A DNA stretch of 5,337 nucleotides from Pseudomonadota bacterium. GTDB lineage: Bacteria > Pseudomonadota > Alphaproteobacteria > Rhizobiales > Rhizobiaceae. A program made the position numbers and the translations under genes. Shown here one piece after another: positions 1-5,337 of this stretch. Position 1 is the first letter of the stretch, and each line of letters starts with the position of its first letter. The notes below the pieces were generated by a model. The model worked only from the letters and a program-made list of their open reading frames with translations, ran no database searches and was not told where the DNA came from. The stretch is taken from assembly GCA_023393575.1 (NCBI GenBank), contig JAEWKX010000214.1:1-5337 (forward strand), written 5' to 3'.

Positions 1-786
1 CTCGGCGGGAGCGGCGTCGGACCCAGCCTCTTCTTCGACCTCCTCGTTCTCGCTCTCGTTGCTGCGGGGTTGCTCGTCCTCGTTCGGATTGTCCATTTCC
101 TCGGGCTCGGAATCCTCCTCACCCAGGTCCTCCGCCATCTGCATGGATGAGAGCATATGCCGTACCAGCTTGGCGAAGGCCTGCTGGTCCTCGATCGCGC
201 CCCTCAGGCTGTCGAGATCCGTACCGGCCTTTTCCTCGATGAACGGCCGCCAGAGATCAAGCACCTTTCCGGCGCTCTCGGGAGCCTTGGTGCCGGCAAG
301 TTTCTCGCGCACCAACATGGCCATGGCTTCTCCGAGCGGAGCATCTTCCTTGCGCTCGATGCCAGCAAAGTTTGCCTTGGCGTATTTCTCCGAATTCATC
401 GAATTGAGGTTTGCCGCGACACCACTCATGCGCAGTGCGCCGAGGGACTCGATGCGGGCCTGCTCGACAGCGTCGAAAACGCCGCGGGCATCGGCGCCCT
501 GCGGGGAAAGTGTGGCATGGACGCCGGTATCGTGGCAGGCCAGCCGGAGCGCCATGGAATCGCCGAGGCCGCGGGTGACCGCCAATTCGTGGGCCGTCGG
601 ACGCTTGGAGATATCCGGCAGCCGTATACGCTCGCCTGCCATTCCGGGCCGCTCGTTGGCGAAGGTCACCTCGACCTCGCTGTGGCCGGCGATCGACCGG
701 ACACAACCGGTGATCGCCCTGCGCAACGGCTCGGTATCTACGGGCCCGCCCGGCCTGCCTTTCTGGTTGTCTCCCGGTCCTGCCAT
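1..786 (-). CDS. cobT: Cobaltochelatase subunit CobT, N-terminal part (runs off the left edge)
   Basis: CobT is the VWA-type (MgChlD-like) partner of the ATP-dependent aerobic cobaltochelatase CobN-CobS-CobT, which inserts cobalt into hydrogenobyrinic acid a,c-diamide in the cytoplasm. Only the first 262 codons are present, against roughly 630 in the family, so the C-terminal VWA/MIDAS domain lies outside the window. The reading frame is open from an ATG at 784-786 to base 1. Residues 20-215 match the CobT N-terminal region as I know it (for example the stretch around residues 120-146 with VAANLNSMNSEKYAKANFAG). Residues about 219-262 form a strongly acidic linker rich in E, D, S and N, as expected between the two halves of CobT. 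The start is 13 bases after the cobS stop, with a weak GAGAG-type ribosome site in between, so co-transcription with cobS is likely. The identity is supported both by sequence and by adjacency to cobS. Confidence 0.95.
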   Translation of the reverse strand, partial: MAGPGDNQKGRPGGPVDTEPLRRAITGCVRSIAGHSEVEVTFANERPGMAGERIRLPDISKRPTAHELAVTRGLGDSMALRLACHDTGVHATLSPQGADARGVFDAVEQARIESLGALRMSGVAANLNSMNSEKYAKANFAGIERKEDAPLGEAMAMLVREKLAGTKAPESAGKVLDLWRPFIEEKAGTDLDSLRGAIEDQQAFAKLVRHMLSSMQMAEDLGEEDSEPEEMDNPNEDEQPRSNESENEEVEEEAGSDAAPAE

Positions 787-799
787 CTCAGCTCTCGCT

Positions 800-1792
800 T
801 CAGGCGCCGAGCACGATGTTCGCAGCGCTTTCCTTCAGTTCGACGCCGAAGGCGCGCTGGTACTGCTCCGCCACCAGCGTCCGCTCCAGTTCGTCGCACT
901 TGTTGAGGAAGGTGATGCGGAAGGCGAAGGCGACATCGCCGAAGATCTCGGCGTTCTCCGCCCAGGTAATGACCGTACGCGGGCTCATGACGGTGGAAAG
1001 GTCGCCGTTCATGAAGGCGGAACGGGTCAGGTCGGCGACGCGGACCATTTTCGACACCGCGTCGCGGCCCTCGGCCGTCTTGCCGAAGCTCTTCACCTTG
1101 GCGGCGACGATATCGACCTCCTTGTCGTGCGGCAGATAGTTCAGCGTCGTGACGATCGACCAACGGTCCATCTGCGCCTGGTTGATCTGCTGCGTGCCAT
1201 GATAGAGGCCGGTCGTATCGCCGAGGCCGACCGTGTTGGCGGTGGCGAACAGGCGGAAAGCCGGGTGAGGACGGATGACGCGGCTCTGGTCGAGCAGCGT
1301 CAGGCGGCCGGAGGATTCCAGCACGCGCTGGATCACGAACATCACGTCCGGGCGGCCGGCGTCGTATTCGTCGAAAACGAGCGCGACATTGTGCTGGTAG
1401 GCCCAAGGCAGGATGCCGTCCTTGAATTCGGTGACTTGCTTGCCGTCCTTCAGGACGATCGCATCCTTGCCGACGAGATCGATGCGGCTGACATGGCTAT
1501 CGAGATTGACGCGTACGCAGGGCCAGTTCAGGCGAGCGGCGACCTGCTCGATATGGGTGGACTTGCCGGTACCATGGAAGCCGGAGACCATGACACGCCG
1601 GTTATGCGCAAAGCCTGCGAGAATGGCGAGGGTCGTATCGCGATCGAAGAGATAATCGGGATCGAGGTCAGGGACATAGGGGTCACCGGTGCTATACGCC
1701 GGCACCCTGATGTCGGTATCGATGCCGAAGACCTCCCGGACCGAGATAGTGGTGTCGGGAAGGTTTGAAATATCAAGATCGATCTTGCTCAT
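800..1792 (-). CDS. cobS: Cobaltochelatase subunit CobS (AAA+ ATPase)
   Basis: CobS is the AAA+ ATPase of aerobic cobaltochelatase. It assembles with CobT into a chaperone-like ring that drives cobalt insertion by CobN in vitamin B12 synthesis. The 330-residue length is that of the family. Visible motifs are Walker A at residues 71-79 (GFHGTGKST), Walker B at 137-142 (ALVFDE), a sensor-1-type Asn at 186 in LFATANT, an MDRW segment at 208-211 whose Arg is a candidate arginine finger, and SPRT at 270-273 as a possible sensor-2 region (the last two are inferred). The N-terminal 45 residues carry the usual CobS leader ([10 protein letters not shown] at 16-25). The ATG is preceded by GGAGAG (1796-1801) at suitable spacing, which fixes the start. 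It lies 61 bases downstream of the J-domain gene; I see no convincing promoter, terminator or cobalamin riboswitch in that gap, so it is probably read through from upstream. No key residue is missing. Confidence 0.97.
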   Translation of the reverse strand: MSKIDLDISNLPDTTISVREVFGIDTDIRVPAYSTGDPYVPDLDPDYLFDRDTTLAILAGFAHNRRVMVSGFHGTGKSTHIEQVAARLNWPCVRVNLDSHVSRIDLVGKDAIVLKDGKQVTEFKDGILPWAYQHNVALVFDEYDAGRPDVMFVIQRVLESSGRLTLLDQSRVIRPHPAFRLFATANTVGLGDTTGLYHGTQQINQAQMDRWSIVTTLNYLPHDKEVDIVAAKVKSFGKTAEGRDAVSKMVRVADLTRSAFMNGDLSTVMSPRTVITWAENAEIFGDVAFAFRITFLNKCDELERTLVAEQYQRAFGVELKESAANIVLGA

Positions 1793-1853
1793 TATCTCTC
1801 CAAGGCGCGAGCCACCGCCCGGCCGCCATATCCTCTGTCGTTCGTCGTATCGC

Positions 1854-2474
1854 TTAGCAGAAACCGGCTTGCTTCAACAACTGATATGCTTGGATTACGG
1901 CGCGAAATCGTTCCTCGGATCCGCGGTCGCCGCCATTGGCATCCGGAAGATGCTTCTTCACCAATTGCTTGTACCGGCGCTTGATCTCGTCGGACGTGGC
2001 GCTTGAGGTAAGATCCAGCGTGTCGAATGCCTTGGCCTCCAGCGTCTTGAGCTTACGAGCCTGAGGACGCTGCCGCGACCCGGTATCTTGGGCAACAAAG
2101 CCGAAGGGATCCCTGATCCTGCTGTTCATGCCGCCCGCCCCGGAGCGCAGGGTGGAGTGCAGCGGCGCGTGCTTGGAGGTCTTGTTCACCCCCATTGTCC
2201 AGGTTGGCCGATGGCCGGTGATCGCTTCCTTCTGGTAGCGCGCGATCTCCCCGTCGGACAGACCGGAAAAGTAGTTGTAACCCTTGTTGTATTCCTTGAC
2301 GTGTTCGAAGCAGAACAGAAAGAATTGCCCCTCCGCATTGCGCCCGACCGGCGCACGGTGAACGCCCGGCTTGTCGCATCCGTCCCACTGGCATGCGGGT
2401 GCCTCGACCGCAGTTTCCTGCTGGCTCTTCCGGCGCGTCCGAATTCGATCGAAGTATTTGGAATCCAGTTTCAT
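1854..2474 (-). CDS. J-domain (DnaJ-like) protein with putative N-terminal zinc site and an LPD in place of HPD
   Basis: This 206-residue protein has a C-terminal J domain at about residues 147-203: AFDTLDL, then helix II ([15 protein letters not shown]), the loop, and helix III ([15 protein letters not shown]). J domains normally stimulate Hsp70/DnaK ATPase through an HPD tripeptide; here the loop reads L176-P177-D178 (codons CTT CCG GAT) after H175, so the key His is replaced. The N-terminal part has C28, C33, H39, C55 and H58 in a C-x4-C...C-x2-H spacing that could bind one zinc (inference). The middle (about 95-140) looks low in structure. There is no signal peptide or membrane segment, so it is presumably cytoplasmic. 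It is not canonical DnaJ: it lacks the Gly/Phe region, the four-repeat zinc domain and the C-terminal substrate domains. The ATG follows a G-rich stretch. It heads the unit with cobS and cobT; a role with the cobaltochelatase is only a guess from position. Confidence 0.88.
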   Translation of the reverse strand: MKLDSKYFDRIRTRRKSQQETAVEAPACQWDGCDKPGVHRAPVGRNAEGQFFLFCFEHVKEYNKGYNYFSGLSDGEIARYQKEAITGHRPTWTMGVNKTSKHAPLHSTLRSGAGGMNSRIRDPFGFVAQDTGSRQRPQARKLKTLEAKAFDTLDLTSSATSDEIKRRYKQLVKKHLPDANGGDRGSEERFRAVIQAYQLLKQAGFC

Positions 2475-2573
2475 ACGCCCCCATTATGGGCCTCCGGAGG
2501 GGGTGCTACAAGAATTGACAAACCGGTTTCTTGCTGGTTTCTGGGTAGCCCCTTGGCGAAAACCGGAGACGAA
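2475..2573. promoter_or_regulatory. Divergent intergenic region between the J-domain gene and bolA, with short palindromes
   Basis: This 99-bp stretch must hold the promoter of bolA and probably that of the J-domain/cob unit. It contains two perfect 10-bp palindromes, CCTCCGGAGG (2491-2500) and AAACCGGTTT (2520-2529). GGTTTCT occurs twice, 11 bp apart (2525-2531 and 2536-2542), and AAAACCGG recurs at 2559-2566. TTGACA at 2515-2520 matches a -35 element for bolA, but no good -10 follows at 16-18 bp, so the promoter call is tentative. On the minus strand CATAAT (2483-2488) resembles a -10, yet it would start transcription almost on the ATG of the J-domain gene. A regulatory role is inferred from position; no known operator was recognised. 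Confidence 0.45.
2565..2568 (+). promoter_or_regulatory. Ribosome binding site of bolA
   Basis: GGAG lies five bases before the ATG at 2574. It decides the start of bolA: the same frame stays open far upstream into the antisense of the J-domain gene, but only this ATG has a good ribosome site and gives a protein that begins where BolA proteins begin. Confidence 0.75.
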
Positions 2574-2855
2574 ATGTCGCTCAAAGCCCGTATTGAAAGA
2601 CTCCTCACGGACGGCCTCCACCCGGAAAGGCTGGAGATCGTCAACGAAAGCCACCAGCATGCCGGCCACCAGCCGGGCTTCGACGGCGAAGGAGAAACCC
2701 ACATGCGCGTGCGCATCGTGGCGCAGCAGTTCAGTGGCATGAGTCGCCTGCAGCGACACAGGGCGGTCAACGATCTGCTGAAGCCGGTGCTGGATGCAGG
2801 CCTTCACGCACTGGCCGTCGAAGCTTCGGCGCCGGACGAGGCGACGCGCTGGTAG
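2574..2855 (+). CDS. bolA: BolA family protein (BolA_H / BolA1-like)
   Basis: The product is 93 residues, a normal BolA length with the class II KH-like fold. BolA proteins pair with monothiol CGFS glutaredoxins through a shared [2Fe-2S] cluster and act in iron-sulfur trafficking or iron sensing; some also bind DNA. Conserved features are NES followed by a His-rich loop (H27, H29, H32), ETHMRVRIV at 41-49 (family consensus has Phe where M44 stands), the invariant RHR at 61-63 with the cluster-ligand candidate H62, and LHALAVEASAPDE at 77-89. His residues rather than Cys in the variable loop place it in the BolA_H group. The start is set by GGAG five bases upstream. It is the only plus-strand gene, divergent from the J-domain gene and convergent with the CorC-like gene, with four bases between stops. 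No glutaredoxin gene is in the window. Confidence 0.95.
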   Translation: MSLKARIERLLTDGLHPERLEIVNESHQHAGHQPGFDGEGETHMRVRIVAQQFSGMSRLQRHRAVNDLLKPVLDAGLHALAVEASAPDEATRW

Positions 2856-2859
2856 CCGC

Positions 2860-3747
2860 TTATTCGGCGGGAAGGTCCGTTGCACCCGCCGGCCTTATCC
2901 GCAGGCGGGTGATGCGGTTCTTCTCCCGCTTCATGATGATGAAGCGCTTGCCGTAGAACGTGAACGCCTGTCGCTCCTGCGGGATCAGCTTCGACTCGTG
3001 GATCACCAGGCCGGCGATGGTGGTCGCCTCGTCGTCGGGCAGGTCCCAGTCGAGCGCGCGGTTGAGGTCCCGGATCGGTACCGATCCGTCCACGATGATG
3101 GAACCGTCGGCCTCCTGGCGCACGCCCTGGATCTCCAGATCGTGCTCGTCGGCTATATCCCCGACGATCTCCTCCAGGATGTCTTCAAGCGTCACCAGCC
3201 CCTGCACCTCGCCGTATTCGTCGACCACGACGGCGAAATGCACCTTGCGGCGAAGAAAGGCGTTGAGCTGGTCCTTGAGGCTGGTGCTGTCCGGCACGAA
3301 CCATGGCTTCTGGGCAATCCTGACGATATCGATGCTGCCGGCATCCGCGTCCGGCTCGGCAAGCGCCCGGAGCACGTCCTTGGCATGCGCGACGCCGATG
3401 ATGTTCTCCGTCGAGTTCCGCCACACCGGCATCCGTGTATAGGGGCTTTCGAGGATGGTGCGCACCACGGTTTCCGGAGGGTCGGCGGCGTTGATGCCGC
3501 GCATGGCGGTGCGATGCCGCATGACATCGGATACCTCGAGTTCCTCCAGTTCGGAAAGACTGCTCAGCCTGTCGCGACCCGCCTTTTCCGTCCCCGGCTG
3601 CTGATACAGAAGTTCGAGCGCAGCACGAAGCTCCTCATGGCTGGCCAGTACGAGCGTCTGCGGCGAAAGCCTGGCACCCGTCCACCGCACGAGCCGTCGG
3701 ACGAGTCGGTTCACGAGGCGCGACAGCAGACCTTCCGGCTTGGTCAT
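2860..3747 (-). CDS. CorC/HlyC (TlyC)-family CBS-domain protein
   Basis: This 295-residue protein belongs to the CorC/TlyC/YbeX group, often annotated as hemolysin or magnesium/cobalt efflux protein; its true activity is uncertain. Residues 1-25 are very basic and could form an amphipathic helix (RLVNRLVRRLVRW at 10-22). Two CBS domains follow: about 73-130 (VSDVMRHR, then IIGVAHAKDVL) and about 140-200 (FAVVVDEYGEVQGLVTLEDI at 171-190, then EEIVGDIADEHD). A CorC_HlyC domain lies at about 210-286. No membrane-spanning DUF21/CNNM domain is present, so it resembles soluble CorC rather than a transporter. The chosen ATG (3745-3747) overlaps the aroB stop as ATGA; the frame is open further upstream, but that would run deep into aroB and adds nothing family-like. 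Translational coupling to aroB is likely. Names such as tlyC or corC are used for homologues. Confidence 0.93.
   Translation of the reverse strand: MTKPEGLLSRLVNRLVRRLVRWTGARLSPQTLVLASHEELRAALELLYQQPGTEKAGRDRLSSLSELEELEVSDVMRHRTAMRGINAADPPETVVRTILESPYTRMPVWRNSTENIIGVAHAKDVLRALAEPDADAGSIDIVRIAQKPWFVPDSTSLKDQLNAFLRRKVHFAVVVDEYGEVQGLVTLEDILEEIVGDIADEHDLEIQGVRQEADGSIIVDGSVPIRDLNRALDWDLPDDEATTIAGLVIHESKLIPQERQAFTFYGKRFIIMKREKNRITRLRIRPAGATDLPAE
2883..2911. repeat. Inverted repeat, 8-bp perfect GC-rich stem, 13-nt loop, 3' end of the CorC-like gene
   Basis: CACCCGCC (2883-2890) pairs perfectly with GGCGGGTG (2904-2911). It lies 28 bases after the bolA stop and inside the last 20 codons of the CorC-like gene. 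No T-run follows on the plus strand, so it is not a standard intrinsic terminator, but it is the only notable hairpin near the convergent gene ends. It may be nothing more than coding sequence. Confidence 0.3.
3071..3088. repeat. Perfect 18-bp palindrome inside the CorC-like gene
   Basis: CGGATCGGTACCGATCCG reads identically on both strands and has no spacer. It encodes part of the segment DGSVPIRD (about residues 220-227) at the start of the CorC_HlyC domain. A perfect 18-bp palindrome is rare by chance in a window this size, but the encoded residues look normal for the family, so coincidence of codon choice remains the leading explanation. Confidence 0.55.
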
Positions 3748-4877
3748 CGATTCCGCATGTCCTTTCGGAAGGCCATTACTTCCGAGGCGGGAACCTCGTC
3801 GGCGACGAACGATTGACCGATGCCGCGCGTGAGGATGAAAGTGAGCTTGCCGCCCTTGACCTTCTTGTCCTGTGAGATGGCGTCCATCAGAACGTCGGTC
3901 GACGGCAGTTCGCCAGGGATATCCCGCATCTCCGTCGGAAGGCCCACCTCGCGAAGATGGGCCGCAACGCGGCCGGCATCGTCCGGACTGGCAAGGTTCA
4001 AGCGCGCCGAGAACCGATGGGCAAGCACCATTCCGATGGCGACGCCTTCGCCATGCACGAGGCGGCTGCTGTCGTAGGCCGTCGCGGCTTCCAGCGCATG
4101 GCCGAACGTATGGCCGAGATTCAGAAGCGCCCGCCGGCCCGTTTCCCGCTCGTCCTCGACCACGACATCGGCCTTTGCCTGGCAACTGACGGCGATGGCT
4201 TCGATCCGCTCGGGTCCGCCCTCGAACACCTGCTTCCAGTGCCTCTCCAGCCAATGGAAGAAATAGGGTTTATCGATCAGGCCGTATTTGACGACCTCCG
4301 CGTAGCCCGCACGGAACTCGCGCGGCGAAAGGCTGTCGAGCACTGCGGTATCGGCAAGCACCAGATCCGGCTGGTGAAAGACCCCGAGCAGGTTCTTGCC
4401 GTGCCGCGTATTGATTCCCGTCTTGCCACCCACGGAAGAATCCACCTGGGCGAGCAGCGAGGTCGGGATCTGGATGAAACGGACTCCGCGCCGCACGATT
4501 CCGGCCGCGAATCCCGAAAGATCGCCGACAACGCCGCCGCCGAGCGCAATGACGGCGTCGTTGCGTTCGATGCGGGCCGACAGCACCATGTCCGTCACCG
4601 CTGCCAGGCTGTCGAGGCTCTTCGTCTTCTCGCCTGCCGGCAGAGCAAGCGACACGGCCTCCACGCCGTCGGTCTGCAGGCTGTCCATCAGCGGCGCAAG
4701 ATATCGGGCGCCAACGTTCTCGTCGGTGATGATGGCAGCACGCCGTCCCTTCAGGCGCGAGATGAGTTCACCCCCCGCGCGGCCGATGAGCCCGGGACCG
4801 ATCAGGATATCGTAGGCACGATCACCGAGCGGAACGTGGACGAGGCGCTCGTTCGGCCTGGGTGTCGGAGCATTCAT
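3744..4877 (-). CDS. aroB: 3-dehydroquinate synthase AroB
   Basis: AroB converts DAHP to 3-dehydroquinate, the second step of the shikimate pathway to aromatic amino acids, using NAD and a divalent metal in the cytoplasm. The 377-residue length is typical for alphaproteobacterial forms. The NAD-binding segment is ALGGGVVGDL at 111-120. IPTSLLAQVDSSVGGKTGIN at 137-156 is the classic signature, with K152 in the active site. By family comparison the metal ligands should be E194 (in YAEVVKYG), H256 (in GHTFGH) and H275 (in VHGEG); all are present, as is H260. The ATG at 4875-4877 overlaps the aroK stop as ATGA, and its own ribosome site (AAAGG-like) is weak, which fits coupling to aroK. Its stop in turn overlaps the start of the CorC-like gene. 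Nothing suggests damage. Confidence 0.98.
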   Translation of the reverse strand: MNAPTPRPNERLVHVPLGDRAYDILIGPGLIGRAGGELISRLKGRRAAIITDENVGARYLAPLMDSLQTDGVEAVSLALPAGEKTKSLDSLAAVTDMVLSARIERNDAVIALGGGVVGDLSGFAAGIVRRGVRFIQIPTSLLAQVDSSVGGKTGINTRHGKNLLGVFHQPDLVLADTAVLDSLSPREFRAGYAEVVKYGLIDKPYFFHWLERHWKQVFEGGPERIEAIAVSCQAKADVVVEDERETGRRALLNLGHTFGHALEAATAYDSSRLVHGEGVAIGMVLAHRFSARLNLASPDDAGRVAAHLREVGLPTEMRDIPGELPSTDVLMDAISQDKKVKGGKLTFILTRGIGQSFVADEVPASEVMAFRKDMRNR

Positions 4878-5337
4878 TTTGTCTGGCCTTTCTCGGCGAG
4901 TGCGGTCACGGCCGAAAGCACGCTGGTTACCATGGCCTCCTTCCGGACGTTGCCGGAATGCACGGTGAGGTCAGCCTCGGAATAGATTGGATACCGCTGG
5001 TTCATCAGATTCTCGAGCGTCGCCCTCGGATTTTCCGTCTTGAGCAGCGGCCGATGATCACGCTTGTTGACCCGTTCCCACAGCACATCCAGATCGGCTT
5101 TCAGCCAGACGGATATCCCGTCTTCCTTGATCAGCCTGCGCGTGTTCGCGTTGATGAAGGCGCCGCCTCCGGTGGAAATGACCTTGGGTCCGCCTCGAAG
5201 AAGCCGTCCGATGACTCGTGTTTCAAGAGCGCGGAACTCGGCCTCGCCATAGGCCGAGAAAAGCTCGGCGATCGACATCCGCGAGACCTTCTCGATTTCT
5301 GCATCCGTGTCGATGAGGGGGACCGACAGTGCCTGCG
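4874..5337 (-). CDS. aroK: Shikimate kinase AroK, N-terminus cut by the right edge
   Basis: AroK phosphorylates shikimate at the 3-hydroxyl with ATP, the fifth step of the shikimate pathway. The window holds the last 153 codons plus stop; the Walker A loop lies beyond the right edge. The frame stays open to the edge and reads LIDTDAEIEKVSRMSIAELF, so the in-frame Met at 5276-5278 is internal and not the start. Shikimate-binding residues known from E. coli AroK are all visible: the second Asp of IDTD, the Arg of EFRALE, GGG in STGGGAF, the lid Arg in RDHRPLL, and the Arg of NQRYPIYSEAD. The C-terminal ALAEKGQTK is followed by a TGA that overlaps the aroB start (ATGA), the usual aroK-aroB arrangement. 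The promoter of this operon must lie outside the window. Confidence 0.96.
   Translation of the reverse strand, partial: QALSVPLIDTDAEIEKVSRMSIAELFSAYGEAEFRALETRVIGRLLRGGPKVISTGGGAFINANTRRLIKEDGISVWLKADLDVLWERVNKRDHRPLLKTENPRATLENLMNQRYPIYSEADLTVHSGNVRKEAMVTSVLSAVTALAEKGQTK

Noticed and set aside
59..1768. A 569-codon open frame on the plus strand antisense to cobT and cobS
   Set aside because: It is fully opposite two clear genes, its frame is simply complementary to the cobS codons in GC-rich DNA, its composition is typical of such shadows (Arg/Ala/Ser/Asp-rich) and I recognise no domain.
1793..1853. Cobalamin riboswitch or promoter before cobS
   Set aside because: The gap is only 61 bp, too short for a B12 riboswitch, and has no B12-box-like sequence or convincing -35/-10 pair.
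2515..2545. RirA/iron-responsive operator at the bolA promoter
   Set aside because: The TGA at 2516-2518 is not followed nine bases later by TCA, so the known pattern is absent.
2088..2573. N-terminal extension of bolA or a separate plus-strand gene antisense to the J-domain gene
   Set aside because: The frame is open but the extension is opposite a real gene, has no family similarity, and the ATG at 2574 has a good ribosome site.
2794..3816. A 340-codon plus-strand frame antisense to the CorC-like gene
   Set aside because: It is a shadow of a well-supported minus-strand gene and has no recognisable domain.
3748..4254. N-terminal extension of the CorC-like protein into aroB
   Set aside because: It would overlap aroB by about 500 bp in another frame, with Arg/Gly-rich nonsense-like composition; the ATGA overlap start fits family length and operon structure.
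4529..4563. Imperfect inverted repeat (9 of 10 pairs) in aroB
   Set aside because: It lies in the codons of the conserved NAD-binding glycine motif, where GGC/GCC-rich sequence gives such pairing by chance.
3957..4985. A 342-codon plus-strand frame antisense to aroB
   Set aside because: aroB has all its catalytic residues on the other strand; this frame has no ribosome site or domain that I can see.

Overview
This is an ordinary-looking, gene-dense chromosomal stretch of a GC-rich alphaproteobacterium, most likely of the Rhizobiales (Rhizobium/Sinorhizobium/Agrobacterium-like). I base this on the protein sequences (CobS, CobT, a BolA-type protein and a J-domain protein beside the shikimate genes) and on the gene order. 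The placement is from recall of these families, not from a search. I see no mobile element, tRNA, rRNA, CRISPR array or prophage gene.

Layout from left to right: (1) cobT, minus strand, N-terminal 262 codons, running off the left edge; (2) cobS, minus, complete; (3) a J-domain protein with a putative N-terminal zinc site, minus, complete; (4) a 99-bp divergent intergenic region with short palindromes; (5) bolA, plus, complete and the only plus-strand gene; (6) a CorC/HlyC (TlyC)-type CBS-domain protein, minus, complete; (7) aroB, minus, complete; (8) aroK, minus, missing its N-terminus at the right edge. The longest stretch without a gene is the 99-bp region, so almost everything is accounted for.

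Functionally there are two minus-strand transcription units and one plus-strand gene. aroK, aroB and the CorC-like gene are joined by two ATGA stop/start overlaps and look translationally coupled. AroB and AroK catalyse steps of the shikimate pathway; the CorC-like protein is unrelated in chemistry. The J-domain gene, cobS and cobT form a second unit: CobS and CobT are the AAA+ and VWA-type partners of aerobic cobaltochelatase, which acts with CobN (not in this window). bolA is transcribed divergently from the J-domain gene and convergently with the CorC-like gene, with 4 bp between the two stop codons.

I found no strong evidence of an undescribed system. The points most worth a second look are a J domain whose HPD signature reads LPD, a perfect 18-bp palindrome inside the CorC-like gene, and the palindrome/repeat cluster between bolA and the J-domain gene.
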